DNA of 64,000 nucleotides from an uncultured Collinsella sp. GTDB lineage: Bacteria; Actinomycetota; Coriobacteriia; Coriobacteriales; Coriobacteriaceae. Location of the stretch: positions 237,919 through 301,918 of the forward strand of contig URZI01000001.1 of NCBI GenBank assembly GCA_900552385.1, given 5' to 3'. This document shows positions 8,548 through 17,034 of this stretch, one piece after another. The translations under genes and the position numbers were made by a program. Numbering within the stretch: position 1 is the stretch's first letter; each line of letters begins with the position of its first letter. The notes beneath the pieces were generated by a model. The model searched no databases. It saw only the letters and a list, made by a program, of their open reading frames with translations, and was not told the DNA's origin.

Positions 8548-8603
8548 AGGACCGCTCCTTTCGGTAAAAAACAGGGAAGGGGCGCCAGGCCTGCGTTGCC
8601 CCG

Positions 8604-9950
8604 CTACGCCACCAGCTTGTCAAAAGCCCCGCGCCGGTTGAGCACGGTAAACGCGACAACACAGATGACTGCCGACAAAATCGATCCGCACGGCGAAGCG
8701 ATGCCCATGGGAAACAACGTATCGGAATAGGCGTTCGACAGCAGCCACGCGCCCGGCACGCGAATGAGCGCCACGGCCAGTACGTTGTGCGCAAAGCCGA
8801 TGTAGCTCTTGCCATACGCAGCGAAAAAGCCACTAAAGCAAATGTGGATGCCGGCAAAAATCGCATCGAAAATGTAGCTGCACATATAGCCGGTACCGGC
8901 CGCGACCACCGCGGGGTCCTTGGCAAAAAAGCCGATAAACGCCGGCGCCACCAGCCACATCAGCGCCGTGATCAGGCAGCCGTACACCACCGAGATCGTC
9001 ATGGCGTCCTTGAGCACCTGACGCGCGCGGTCGCCCTTGCCCGCGCCGGCGTTTTGCGCCGTGAGTGCGCTGACGGTGGCGCCCATGGAACTCGGCACAA
9101 TGAACAAAAAGCTGATCATCTTCTCGACCAGGCCCACGGCGGCGGCGTCGACCAGGCCGCGGTGGTTGGCGATGACGGTGATAAACATAAACGCTACCTG
9201 GATGCAGCCGTCCTGCACGGCCACGGGCACGCCGATCTTAAGAATGCTGCCGAGCACCTCGGGCTGGGGGCGCAGGTCGCTGCGCCTAACGTGGATGTTC
9301 GTGCGGCGGCTCTTGAGCCAGACGAGCGCGAGGGCAACGCTGGCCGTCTGCGCGGTTACCGTGCCGAGCGCCGCGCCCACGGGGCCGAGCCCCATGTGGC
9401 CGATAAACAGAAAATCGAGCGCGATGTTGATGATGCACGCCACGCCAATCACGTACATGGGCGAGCGCGAATCGCCCAGGCCGCGAAAAATGGCCGAGAG
9501 GATGTTGTATGCGGCGATAAACGGAATGCCGACAAAGCAGATGCGCAGGTAGGCGGCGGTGCCTTCGACCGCCTCGGCCGGCGTGCCAATGAGCGCCACG
9601 ATCTGTGGGCACAGTGCGAGCAGGACAGCGGCCAGCACCACCGAGACACCCATAAAGAGCGTGATGGTGTTGCCGATGGCGGTCTCGGCACGGTCGAAGC
9701 GGCGCGAGCCCACGGCGTGGCCGACGATGACCGTCGTTCCCATGGCCAGGCCCACGAGCGTCACGGTAATGATATAGAGCGTCTGCGCGCCATTGCCCAC
9801 GGCGGTGATGCCGGCGGCGCCGCTAAACTGCCCCATCATGTACAGGTCGGCCATGCCGTAGAGCATCTGCAAAAAGTACGAGAGCATATAGGGCAGGGCA
9901 AAGACCGCGATGGTCTTGAGGACATTGCCGCGTGTGAGGTCGTGTTCCAT
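8604..9950 (-). CDS. MATE-family multidrug/cation antiporter
   Basis: 448 residues with about 12 hydrophobic helices. The N-terminus (LTRGNVLKTIAVFALPYMLSYFLQMLYGMADLYMMGQFSG) is the standard first MATE helices, and the half-repeat recurs near residue 230 (GVPVAVQDGCIQVAFMFITVIANHRGLVD). MATE transporters of the DinF/NorM group export drugs and metabolites in exchange for Na+ or H+. The gene leads a two-gene operon with the MerR regulator. The substrate cannot be deduced, but the MerR partner with a multidrug-type ligand domain suggests induction by the exported compound. Confidence 0.93.
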   Translation of the reverse strand: MEHDLTRGNVLKTIAVFALPYMLSYFLQMLYGMADLYMMGQFSGAAGITAVGNGAQTLYIITVTLVGLAMGTTVIVGHAVGSRRFDRAETAIGNTITLFMGVSVVLAAVLLALCPQIVALIGTPAEAVEGTAAYLRICFVGIPFIAAYNILSAIFRGLGDSRSPMYVIGVACIINIALDFLFIGHMGLGPVGAALGTVTAQTASVALALVWLKSRRTNIHVRRSDLRPQPEVLGSILKIGVPVAVQDGCIQVAFMFITVIANHRGLVDAAAVGLVEKMISFLFIVPSSMGATVSALTAQNAGAGKGDRARQVLKDAMTISVVYGCLITALMWLVAPAFIGFFAKDPAVVAAGTGYMCSYIFDAIFAGIHICFSGFFAAYGKSYIGFAHNVLAVALIRVPGAWLLSNAYSDTLFPMGIASPCGSILSAVICVVAFTVLNRRGAFDKLVA

Positions 9951-9990
9951 GGGCGGGGCTTTCTGGCTGGGTTCGTTTAGCTACCAGTGT

Positions 9991-10021
9991 AGTGAAAACC
10001 CTACAACGATTGTAGAGTCAA
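9991..10021 (-). promoter_or_regulatory. MerR-type promoter/operator of the MATE-merR operon
   Basis: Read on the minus strand: TTGACT (10021-10016), a 19-base spacer containing the perfect palindrome CTACAATCGTTGTAG (10015-10001), then TTCACT (9996-9991). A 19-bp spacer with a dyad between the -35 and -10 is the hallmark of promoters activated by MerR-family proteins through DNA untwisting. Confidence 0.75.
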
Positions 10022-10141
10022 GGTTTGTGTCGGGTGCCGGGCGAAAAAGTGAGCCTGTATTCATTTCCCATGGTTTAAAAGAGTTGGATTAACCCGTTCG
10101 AGCATGATGCTTTGACCCCTCCGTGCCGCTTACCTCGCCTC

Positions 10142-10206
10142 AAACCATCACAACATTCGACGCTTTTTGCCAAAAACGGGAAAAGCATCGAATGTTGTGA
10201 TGGTTT
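10142..10206. repeat. 65-bp palindromic repeat, family A, copy 1
   Basis: Perfect 19-bp arms (AAACCATCACAACATTCGA and its inverse) surround a 27-bp centre. It lies in the otherwise gene-free stretch 9951-10307, about 100 bases before the DUF559-like gene. The same arms occur at 11384, 15486 and 26072. Confidence 0.9.
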
Positions 10207-10307
10207 TTCTGCCACTCGACCGGGTGGAATCGCTTTCTTGAGCACGAAGGTGTGCGGACCCGTGGGCAGGGGAATAAGGTTGGTTATCCGACTCCATTGG
10301 AGGGCTC

Positions 10308-11345
10308 ATGGACCTGCCGATCGTCCTGTCCCATAAGACTGCCTGGCTGTACCACAACGTGGCGCGCCCGTCCGAGCCGCTCTCGCGAGCAAGCAGCCTA
10401 TACGATGAGGACTCGCTTGCTAACGAGGCGGAGCCGACCGCGAGCCTGCCCAAATTGGGACTCGATGCCAAAGGCCTGAGGGCTTCAACGGCAGTTGGGA
10501 TCGTTACCGACTATCTGGTTTCGCTCGGTATTCCACGAGAAGAGCTCGATCATATCGACACGCTCGTCAACTTCGATTTTGAGCGCTCGACGCCGGCTGG
10601 ATTTAGGTGCCACGTGTTTGGAGCGCCGGTACCTCCAGGTCATCTTATCGAGGTGGCAGAGGGCCTTCTGGTGGTTGATGAGGCCATGTGCTTTGTCCAA
10701 GCGGGTTCGTGGATGAGCGAGCCCGAGCAGCTGGAATATGGCTATGAAATCTGTGCCCGATACCATTTGAATCATCTGTCGACAGGCGATTATATCGAGA
10801 TGGGGCAGAGGTATACCGTTGCCGACATGATTGCCTATTGCAATGAGAACCGATCTCGTCAGGGGGCTATACGCGCGGCCGCCGTGCTCAAGCGCGTGCA
10901 CGATGGCGCGCGGTCGCCCATGGAGACGGCCACCGCAATCATGGTCGTAGCAAAGCGTTCCCAGGGAGGGCTGGGATACGCCAAGATCGAGCTCAACCAT
11001 CGGGTCGATGTTCCCAACGAGTTCAAGTATCTCGCAAAGGCCGGGTATTTCGAGATCGACGTATATGCGCCTGCGAGCGGTACGGGGATTGAATACAACG
11101 GCTCGGACCATCTTGATAAACAGCGCAGCGCGTCGGATGCGGAGCGTATGACCGTGCTGAGCGCGCTGGGCTTTAGAATGATCGTCCTCACCGGGACTCA
11201 GTTTGCCCATCAGCTGCAATTGCACCGGGCGATGAACGCCATCGCACTTGCGATGGGCCTTAAGTGCGACCGAAGCGAAGCGTTCCAGAAACGGCAGAAC
11301 GATCTGCGAGAATTCGTGATTCGGCACTGGGACGGCGGCCTTTAG
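10308..11345 (+). CDS. Hypothetical protein with C-terminal DUF559/Vsr-like nuclease domain
   Basis: 345 residues from ATG 10308, with GGAGGG at 10299. The N-terminal two thirds is not recognised with confidence; its layout recalls AbiEi-type or related regulators found with such nuclease domains. Residues about 245-310 contain YFEIDVYAPASGTGIEYNGSDH...AERMTVLSALGFRMIVLTGTQF, which fits the D-x(n)-ExN core of the small PD-(D/E)XK fold in DUF559/Vsr proteins. The gene stands alone and is flanked on both sides by copies of the 65-bp family A palindrome (10142 and 11384). A defence or mobile-cassette role is possible but unproven. Confidence 0.5.
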   Translation: MDLPIVLSHKTAWLYHNVARPSEPLSRASSLYDEDSLANEAEPTASLPKLGLDAKGLRASTAVGIVTDYLVSLGIPREELDHIDTLVNFDFERSTPAGFRCHVFGAPVPPGHLIEVAEGLLVVDEAMCFVQAGSWMSEPEQLEYGYEICARYHLNHLSTGDYIEMGQRYTVADMIAYCNENRSRQGAIRAAAVLKRVHDGARSPMETATAIMVVAKRSQGGLGYAKIELNHRVDVPNEFKYLAKAGYFEIDVYAPASGTGIEYNGSDHLDKQRSASDAERMTVLSALGFRMIVLTGTQFAHQLQLHRAMNAIALAMGLKCDRSEAFQKRQNDLREFVIRHWDGGL

Positions 11346-11383
11346 GGGCGTTCCGGCCTTTCTACGGGGCGCCATGGGCAGGC

Positions 11384-11448
11384 AAACCATCACAACATTC
11401 GACGTTTTTCGCCAAAATCGGGAAAAGCATCGAATGTTGTGATGGTTT
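11384..11448. repeat. 65-bp palindromic repeat, family A, copy 2
   Basis: The same perfect 19-bp arms as copy 1, with a closely similar centre (GCCAAAAtCGGGAAAAGCA). It lies 38 bases after the DUF559-like gene, so the two copies bracket that gene in the same orientation. It can also form a strong stem-loop. Confidence 0.9.
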
Positions 11449-11580
11449 GTGTGTTGAGGATGGGCTTGGGAAGCCGGTCTTGCTCGCAAAGGCCTTTCGT
11501 GTCGTACGCATGTCGACCCATTCTTCCCGTGCGGTACTATATTCCCCGAAGAATAAAGGCCAGCGCGAGGGGAGGGCTGC

Positions 11581-12636
11581 GTGGACGGGCTCGTGCAACA
11601 TGACGGCTTTGGCCGCGATATCAACTACCTGCGCATTGCCGTTACCGACAAGTGCAATTTCCGCTGCATCTATTGCATGCCGGCCGATGGCGTGGCACCC
11701 CGCGCGCACGACGAGCTGCTCAGCGCCGAGGAAATCGCCCGCTTTGTGCGCTTGGTGGCGGGGGAGGGCATTCGCCGCGTGCGCCTGACGGGCGGCGAGC
11801 CGCTGGTCAGCCGCCGTATCATCCCGCTCATTCGTGACATCCGCGCGATTCCGCAGATCGAGGACATCTCGCTTACCACCAATGGCGCACTGCTGCCCAA
11901 GCTGGCGCCGCAGCTCAAAGACGCGGGACTTAACCGCGTCAACATCTCGCTCGACACGCTCGACCCTACGCTCTTTGGAAAGATCACGCGTCTAGGTCGA
12001 CTCGAGCAGACCATGGCTGGCATCGACGCGGCGCTGGCTTGGGGCTTTGAGCCCGTTAAGGTCAACTGCGTTGTTGTGCGCCGGCTCAACCAGGATGTGG
12101 CGGCCCTCGCACGGCTGACCGTCGACCGCCCTATTCATCTGCGATTTATCGAATATATGCCCATCGGCGACGAGCACACGAGTTCGCATTGCGCTGTGGA
12201 TCCGCATGCTCCCGCGCTCAATCCCGAGCTGTGGGATGCGAGCGATACCGTGCCGAGCGACGAGCTGCGGGCGCGCATCAATGCCGGGGTCGCCGCGGCG
12301 GGTCTGGGCGAGCTCGAGTCGCTCGACATCAACGACGCTCCTGCCGGCGCGGGCCCTGCGCGCTACTGGCACTTTCCGGGCGCGGCGGGAACGGTTGGCT
12401 TTATCAGCGCCATGTCCAATCATTTTTGTGCGAATTGCAACCGTCTACGCCTGACGGCCGATGGCAACGTGCGTCCGTGCCTGTTCAGCGATGCCGAGTA
12501 TTCGGTGCGCGACGCCCTGCGCCGTGGTGATGATATGCAGGTACTTTCGATTTGGCGCGATGCCGTGGCCCACAAACCGCAGGAACACGCGATAATTGAG
12601 GGCACGCAACGATTTATGTCCCAAATCGGAGGATGA
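11581..12636 (+). CDS. moaA: GTP 3',8-cyclase MoaA (molybdenum cofactor biosynthesis)
   Basis: 351 residues from a GTG at 11581, preceded by GAGGGGAGGG. This radical SAM enzyme rearranges GTP in the first step of molybdopterin synthesis. The N-terminal 4Fe-4S motif is CNFRCIYC (CX3CX2C), the SAM motif is TGGEPLVSR, and the second cluster is held by CANCNRLRLTADGNVRPC. The protein ends in the conserved Gly-Gly that reaches into the active site. The stop TGA sits inside the GGAGGATGA ribosome-binding region of the following moaC-mobB gene, so the two are translationally close. Confidence 0.96.
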   Translation: MDGLVQHDGFGRDINYLRIAVTDKCNFRCIYCMPADGVAPRAHDELLSAEEIARFVRLVAGEGIRRVRLTGGEPLVSRRIIPLIRDIRAIPQIEDISLTTNGALLPKLAPQLKDAGLNRVNISLDTLDPTLFGKITRLGRLEQTMAGIDAALAWGFEPVKVNCVVVRRLNQDVAALARLTVDRPIHLRFIEYMPIGDEHTSSHCAVDPHAPALNPELWDASDTVPSDELRARINAGVAAAGLGELESLDINDAPAGAGPARYWHFPGAAGTVGFISAMSNHFCANCNRLRLTADGNVRPCLFSDAEYSVRDALRRGDDMQVLSIWRDAVAHKPQEHAIIEGTQRFMSQIGG

Positions 12637-12640
12637 TCAT

Positions 12641-13939
12641 ATGGCCAAGAGCAGGTACGCCGATGCCACCAAGGCCGCTCGCAGGGCCGCGATGTCTGCC
12701 CACAAAGTCACGGCTGCGGCCACCGATGCCGTTGCAGACGCGCAGCCGTCTGTCAGCACTGCCACCGAGTCCGCCCGCGACGCCCGTCGCGACGAGCTGA
12801 CGCACGTGGACGCCAAGGGCGAGGTGCGCATGGTCGACGTGTCCGACAAGGCCGAGACCCATCGCATTGCCATCGCCGAGGGCACCATCCTCATGCACCC
12901 CGAGACGCAGGCCATGGTGCTGCAGGACCGCGCCAAAAAGGGCGACGTGCTTGCCTGCGCGCGCGTGGCGGGCATCATGGCTATCAAGCGCACGAGCGAC
13001 ATCATCCCCATGTGCCATCCGCTGCTCATTACTAAGAGCAAGTGCGACATTGCGCCCATTGCTGCGGCGGGGACGCCGGCTGGGGACGTGCCCGAGGGCT
13101 GGGCGCCGGCGCGCACGGACGGGCAGGTTGGCTTTCACGTACTGGTTACGGCCGGCGTGACGGGCAAGACGGGTATCGAGATGGAGGCCCTGACCGGAGT
13201 GAGTGCCGCGTGTCTGACCATCTATGACATGTGCAAGGCGGTCGATCGCGGCATGGAGATTGTCGACGTGCGCCTGCTGCACAAGGAGGGCGGCCGTTCG
13301 GGCGTGTGGGATCGCGCAGAGCGTCAGGCCGCTGCCGTTGAGTCCGTGGCCGCTGACGGTGCAGCATCCGCGAGCGCACCCGTCGCCGCCGCGCCCGTAG
13401 CTCCGACACCGGCCGTCCCCGCGATTGCGTTTATCGGCTACCAGAACTCGGGCAAGACCACGCTCGTCGAGAAGGTCATTGCCGAGCTCACCCGCCGCGG
13501 CCTGCGCGTGGGCTCGCTCAAGCATCATGGGCATCACGGCTTTGATATCGATGTGCCCGCTAAGGACACCTGGCGCCATCACCAAGCCGGATCCAAGCAC
13601 GTAGGCCTCATCTGCGCCACGCGCTGGGCGGAGTACGCCGACACGCGCGAGGAGTACGAGATGCCCGCGCGCGAGCTGCTGTCGCGCTACAACGATGTCG
13701 ACGTGGTGATCATCGAGGGCTACAAGACCGAGGGCTTCGACAACATCGTGGTCGCGCGCTCCGGTGTCGACCGTCTGCGCGGCAAGAGCTCGCTCGACCT
13801 GGTCGACGGTCACACGCTGGCCCTTGCCTGCAACGAGGCCCTGGCGCGCCAGGCATTCGACGCCGGCTTCGCGACCCGAGCCATCAACATCAACGACGCC
13901 CGAGCCATCTGCGACCTCATCCAAGACCATCTGGCCTAA
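12641..13939 (+). CDS. moaC: Fused MoaC (cyclic pyranopterin monophosphate synthase) and MobB (P-loop GTP-binding) protein
   Basis: 432 residues from ATG 12641, with GGAGGA at 12628. Residues about 45-235 are MoaC, with DKAETHRIAIAEG, IPMCHPL and the catalytic KTGIEMEALTGVSAACLTIYDMCKA; MoaC completes the cyclic pyranopterin made by MoaA. An Ala/Pro-rich linker (about 235-260) leads into MobB (about 262-432) with the P-loop GYQNSGKTT, SLKHHGHHG and VVIIEGYK. MobB is a GTP-binding helper of the guanylyl-transfer step that makes bis-MGD cofactor. The preceding residues 1-45 are an Ala-rich extension. The fusion joins an early and a late step of one pathway. Confidence 0.93.
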   Translation: MAKSRYADATKAARRAAMSAHKVTAAATDAVADAQPSVSTATESARDARRDELTHVDAKGEVRMVDVSDKAETHRIAIAEGTILMHPETQAMVLQDRAKKGDVLACARVAGIMAIKRTSDIIPMCHPLLITKSKCDIAPIAAAGTPAGDVPEGWAPARTDGQVGFHVLVTAGVTGKTGIEMEALTGVSAACLTIYDMCKAVDRGMEIVDVRLLHKEGGRSGVWDRAERQAAAVESVAADGAASASAPVAAAPVAPTPAVPAIAFIGYQNSGKTTLVEKVIAELTRRGLRVGSLKHHGHHGFDIDVPAKDTWRHHQAGSKHVGLICATRWAEYADTREEYEMPARELLSRYNDVDVVIIEGYKTEGFDNIVVARSGVDRLRGKSSLDLVDGHTLALACNEALARQAFDAGFATRAININDARAICDLIQDHLA

Positions 13940-13980
13940 AACCTGCCAAATAGGAACAGGTTTATTTTGGTAGGTTTTAT
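13938..13980 (+). terminator. Terminator after moaC-mobB
   Basis: AAAACCTGCCAAA (13938-13950) pairs with TTTGGTAGGTTTT (13966-13978) with one wobble pair. The stem overlaps the TAA stop codon. Confidence 0.7.
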
Positions 13981-13997
13981 CTGGGCAAACGCCATTT

Positions 13998-14030
13998 CCA
14001 CCACAAAGGGGTCAGGCACCTTTGTGGTGG
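13998..14030. repeat. 33-bp palindromic repeat, family B, copy 2
   Basis: CCACCACAAAGG and CCTTTGTGGTGG arms around GGTCAGGCA. It sits between the moaC-mobB terminator and the MFS gene. Confidence 0.85.
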
Positions 14031-14204
14031 ATTTTGCTTTAGTAGGTGTGTGGGACATGCCTTACAATCTACCAAGTAGTTCATGACGGGCGAAAAACGG
14101 AGAGAAGGGGCTTGATGCGTCCTTAATGTTTCATGCGGATAGATTGATTTGACAGACGGTGGCGAATGCCCGCCGTCCGCATTCGTATGAAACAAGGAGT
14201 CTCC

Positions 14205-15485
14205 ATGCTCGCCTCTCTTTTCTTAAAGCCTCAACCATCGCTGTCCGTACAGGCCAAACGCCTGGTGGCGATGCGCTTTCTCATCTACACCGGTTTTCAG
14301 ACCAGCTACTTTATCGGCGTCATCGGATCGCTCACCTATGCAGACGATGCCTCGGTCGTGGCGACATCGCTGGCCGTTCTGTTTATGAACGTTTTCGTGA
14401 TCTTGGGATCCTTTGCGGGTGGCGCTGCGCTCGACGCTTGGGGCCCGCGCCGTCATTTCTTGCTGAGCATCGTGGGCACGCTGACAACCGGCGCGGCGAT
14501 TCTCATTTTTGGCAGCGCGACCGGCATCGTCCTGCTCGGCGCGGTGCTCCTGGGCTTCGTGATGGGGTTTGCCCAGCCCATCGCCACATCCTATCCGGCG
14601 TATCTCGCTGACGACCCCGTCGAGCTCAAAGACATCAACTCCGCCATAAGCATGTTCTCCAACGTGAGCATTATCGTTGGCCCCACGCTGGGCGGCTTTG
14701 TCGCGGCGGCTGCGTCGTCGCGCGCGGTGTTCGTGCTCATGATGCTCTTTACCGTGCTGGCGCTCGTCGCCGGTTGGGACTTTAGGCCGCAGACCAGCCA
14801 TGTCGCCGGGGATGCGGATGCCGATTCGGCAGAGGAAGGGGAGCGTGCGGGACAAAGCTCCAACCCCAGCACGTCCGCCCGCGCCACCTTCGCAGCCAGC
14901 ATCAAGACAGTCTTCACCAACAGCGTCCTCGCGCTACTTTTTTGCATCATTTTTCTTTCGAATTTTGGCTATGGCGCCTTCGACCCGCTGGAGTCGTTCT
15001 TCTACCGCGATGTTCTGCACGTCGGCGTTGAGTGGATGGGCTGGCTCTCGTCGGCCAGCGGTGTGGGCGCGGTGCTGGGCGCCGTCCTCGCGCTCCGCTT
15101 GCCGCCGCACCTGGTCAGCCTTAAAACGCTGCTTGTGGCGCTTATGTCCGTGGGCCTGGGAAGCCTGCTCTACGTGGGGACGCCGTACGTAGGCGTGGCC
15201 CTCGTCGGCCAGATTGCCCTGGGCGTGGCCTGGGGCATCGTCAACCCGCTCCACAACACGATCGTGCAAACGACGGCCCCGCTCGAGCAGCTCGGCCGCG
15301 TCAACTCGGTCATGGGCTTTGGCAATATGTTCGCCGGCGTGGCCCCGCTGGCAATTGCTCCATGGCTGGCGGCGACGTTTGGCATGCAGCAGACGCTCAT
15401 CGGAGCGGGCATGGTCGTGACGGCAGTCCCCGCGGCGTTGCTGCTATTTGGTCGCCGGCATTTGGATCGTGCCGCAAAGCAGTAA
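14205..15485 (+). CDS. MFS transporter
   Basis: 426 residues from ATG 14205, with AAGGAG at 14194-14199; upstream in-frame ATGs lack a ribosome site. About 12 membrane helices are visible, in two halves split by a charged loop of about 40 residues (DADADSAEEGERAGQSSNPSTS). The first-loop motif region AGGAALDAWGPRRHFLLS resembles MFS motif A (GxLaDrxGRR). Similar proteins are annotated as permeases of unknown substrate, often drug exporters. No neighbour suggests a substrate. The stop codon directly abuts repeat family A copy 3, which may serve as terminator. Confidence 0.88.
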   Translation: MLASLFLKPQPSLSVQAKRLVAMRFLIYTGFQTSYFIGVIGSLTYADDASVVATSLAVLFMNVFVILGSFAGGAALDAWGPRRHFLLSIVGTLTTGAAILIFGSATGIVLLGAVLLGFVMGFAQPIATSYPAYLADDPVELKDINSAISMFSNVSIIVGPTLGGFVAAAASSRAVFVLMMLFTVLALVAGWDFRPQTSHVAGDADADSAEEGERAGQSSNPSTSARATFAASIKTVFTNSVLALLFCIIFLSNFGYGAFDPLESFFYRDVLHVGVEWMGWLSSASGVGAVLGAVLALRLPPHLVSLKTLLVALMSVGLGSLLYVGTPYVGVALVGQIALGVAWGIVNPLHNTIVQTTAPLEQLGRVNSVMGFGNMFAGVAPLAIAPWLAATFGMQQTLIGAGMVVTAVPAALLLFGRRHLDRAAKQ

Positions 15486-15550
15486 AAACCATCACAACAT
15501 TCGATGAAAATCGCGATTTTGCAGAAAAATGTCGAATGTTGTGATGGTTT
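15486..15550. repeat. 65-bp palindromic repeat, family A, copy 3
   Basis: Perfect 19-bp arms, starting at the first base after the MFS stop codon. The centre TGAAAATCGCGATTTT... differs from copies 1 and 2 and resembles their reverse complement on one side, so this copy appears inverted relative to them. Confidence 0.9.
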
Positions 15551-15581
15551 GCGCTCCGGCCAGGCCACCCTTCGGGTCCAG

Positions 15582-15614
15582 CCGCCACAAAGGGGCCAGG
15601 CACCTTTGTGGTGG
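15582..15614. repeat. 33-bp palindromic repeat, family B, copy 3 (one arm diverged)
   Basis: CCGCCACAAAGG and CCTTTGTGGTGG around GGCCAGGCA, 31 bases after family A copy 3. It is followed by a T-rich run, TTTTTG. Confidence 0.8.
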
Positions 15615-15708
15615 TTTTTGCTTTGACAGGCCGCGCCTGTGCCTTGGTATACCATGTACGCCGTTCACGAATACACTCCACATCGCCGCACAACCCAGAA
15701 AGGCCCCC

Positions 15709-16530
15709 ATGGACACCACCTTCAGCCACATCAAAGCCGTGTTCTGCGATATCGACGGCACGCTGCTCACGAGCCAGCACACGGTGTCACCGCGCACCGT
15801 GGCGGCGATCCGCGCCCTGCGCGAGCGCGGCGTGCTCTTCGGCCTGTGCACCGGGCGCGACGCCCACGCGACCGAGGCCATGTACGAGCTCTGGGGCATC
15901 GAAGGCCTGGTAGACGTGCTCGTGGGCTGCGGTGGCGCCGAGGTCATCGACCGCGCGCACGACATCAACGAGCTGAGCTATCCGCTGCCGGGCGAGACCA
16001 TCGCGCGCATCTGCAAGCACATGGCGGACCTTCCGGCAACGCCCGTCTGCCCCCGAGACGGCGTGTTCTACGTGCCCGAGAGCAACGCTTGCGTCGAGCA
16101 CCTGTCGCGCGTCGACGGCGTGCCCTACCAGGTGGTCGATTTTGCCGAGTTTTTGCGCGAGCCGCAGCCCAAGGTGATGTTTACCATGGCGCCCGAGGTG
16201 ATGCCGCAGGTCGTCGAGCGAGCATCGACGTTTGCCGATGACACTGTTAAGGCGGCGGCTCTGCAAACCACGCAGCGGCTCTACGAGTTCATGGATCCGC
16301 GCGTGTCCAAGACGCGCGGCCTTGTGCGCGTGGCGGAGCTCAACGACATGGAGCTCCAGGACATCTGCGTGTTTGGCGATGCCGACAACGACACCTGCAT
16401 GGTGGCCGACGCCGGCGTGGGCGTGGCCATGGCAAATGGCAGCGACGCCACCCGTGCCGCCGCCGACTTTGTAACCGCGAGCAACGACAAAGATGGCATC
16501 GCGATCTTTATCGAGGAGCATCTGCTGTAG
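15709..16530 (+). CDS. HAD-superfamily phosphatase, Cof type
   Basis: 273 residues from ATG 15709, with AGAAAGG upstream. The four HAD motifs are visible: DIDGTLLTSQ (catalytic Asp pair, residues about 13-15), a Thr in LCTGRDAHA, a Lys in the cap-to-core region (SKTRG), and FGDADNDTCMVADAGVGVAMANGSDA. The C2B-type cap lies about 90-195. Cof-type enzymes dephosphorylate sugar phosphates and cofactors such as FMN or PLP. The substrate is unknown. It is a single gene between palindromic repeats. Confidence 0.92.
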   Translation: MDTTFSHIKAVFCDIDGTLLTSQHTVSPRTVAAIRALRERGVLFGLCTGRDAHATEAMYELWGIEGLVDVLVGCGGAEVIDRAHDINELSYPLPGETIARICKHMADLPATPVCPRDGVFYVPESNACVEHLSRVDGVPYQVVDFAEFLREPQPKVMFTMAPEVMPQVVERASTFADDTVKAAALQTTQRLYEFMDPRVSKTRGLVRVAELNDMELQDICVFGDADNDTCMVADAGVGVAMANGSDATRAAADFVTASNDKDGIAIFIEEHLL

Positions 16531-16543
16531 CGCCGGGGGAGAA

Positions 16544-16575
16544 CCACCACGAAGGGACAGGCGCCTTTGCGGTGG
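16544..16575. repeat. Palindromic repeat, family B, copy 4 (diverged)
   Basis: CCACCACGAAGG and CCTTTGCGGTGG around GACAGGCG; compensating changes keep the stem. It starts 13 bases after the HAD gene. Confidence 0.75.
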
Positions 16576-17034
16576 CCTCAGGCGATTTGGGCGAATTGAT
16601 ACCTAAAATCTGCGCGAAAATTCAGATATGGTTGTCTGAACATTACGCTTCTAACTACCGATGAAATAAAGATATTCCCATCAATTTGGTAGTCTATTCC
16701 TCCCGGTTAATGACCTACCGTTCACGGTCGATTTTCGACCGTTCGCAGGATGCATGCTCTTGAACAAAATGTTGTGCAAATAAATAAAATGCTATTAAAA
16801 AACTGATAACTAGCTTAATTACCAGTAGAAATAGGTATTTCATAGCGAATAAACGAAGGCAAATCTGAGTAAATGTCAAGAGAATTGAGAACTTGCTACA
16901 AAAATGTCGATTTAGCCGCTCAGATGTTTAAACAATAATTACAATAGTATTACTACACGAGCGCAATTACAGATTGCGCAGATACGTTTGATAGTGAAAG
17001 AGCAAGATCGCGGTCTCTTGGGGAGGAGACATCG
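16576..17034 (+). promoter_or_regulatory. AT-rich leader region of the pilus locus with an 8+8 bp palindrome
   Basis: 459 bases without a gene and clearly richer in A/T than the flanking DNA, which may reflect acquisition of the pilus locus or a strong regulatory region. ACGGTCGA-TTT-TCGACCGT at 16724-16742 is a perfect dyad and a candidate operator. GGGGAGGAG at 17020-17028 is the ribosome site of the first pilus gene. I cannot assign the promoter. Confidence 0.5.

Noticed and set aside
10142..11448. Palindromes at 10142 and 11384 as part of a CRISPR array
   Set aside because: Only two copies over 1.2 kb with a gene between them, no regular spacers and no cas genes; each copy is itself a palindrome.
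12614..13930. 438-residue minus-strand open frame over moaC-mobB
   Set aside because: Antisense shadow; the plus strand encodes complete MoaC and MobB motifs with a good ribosome site.
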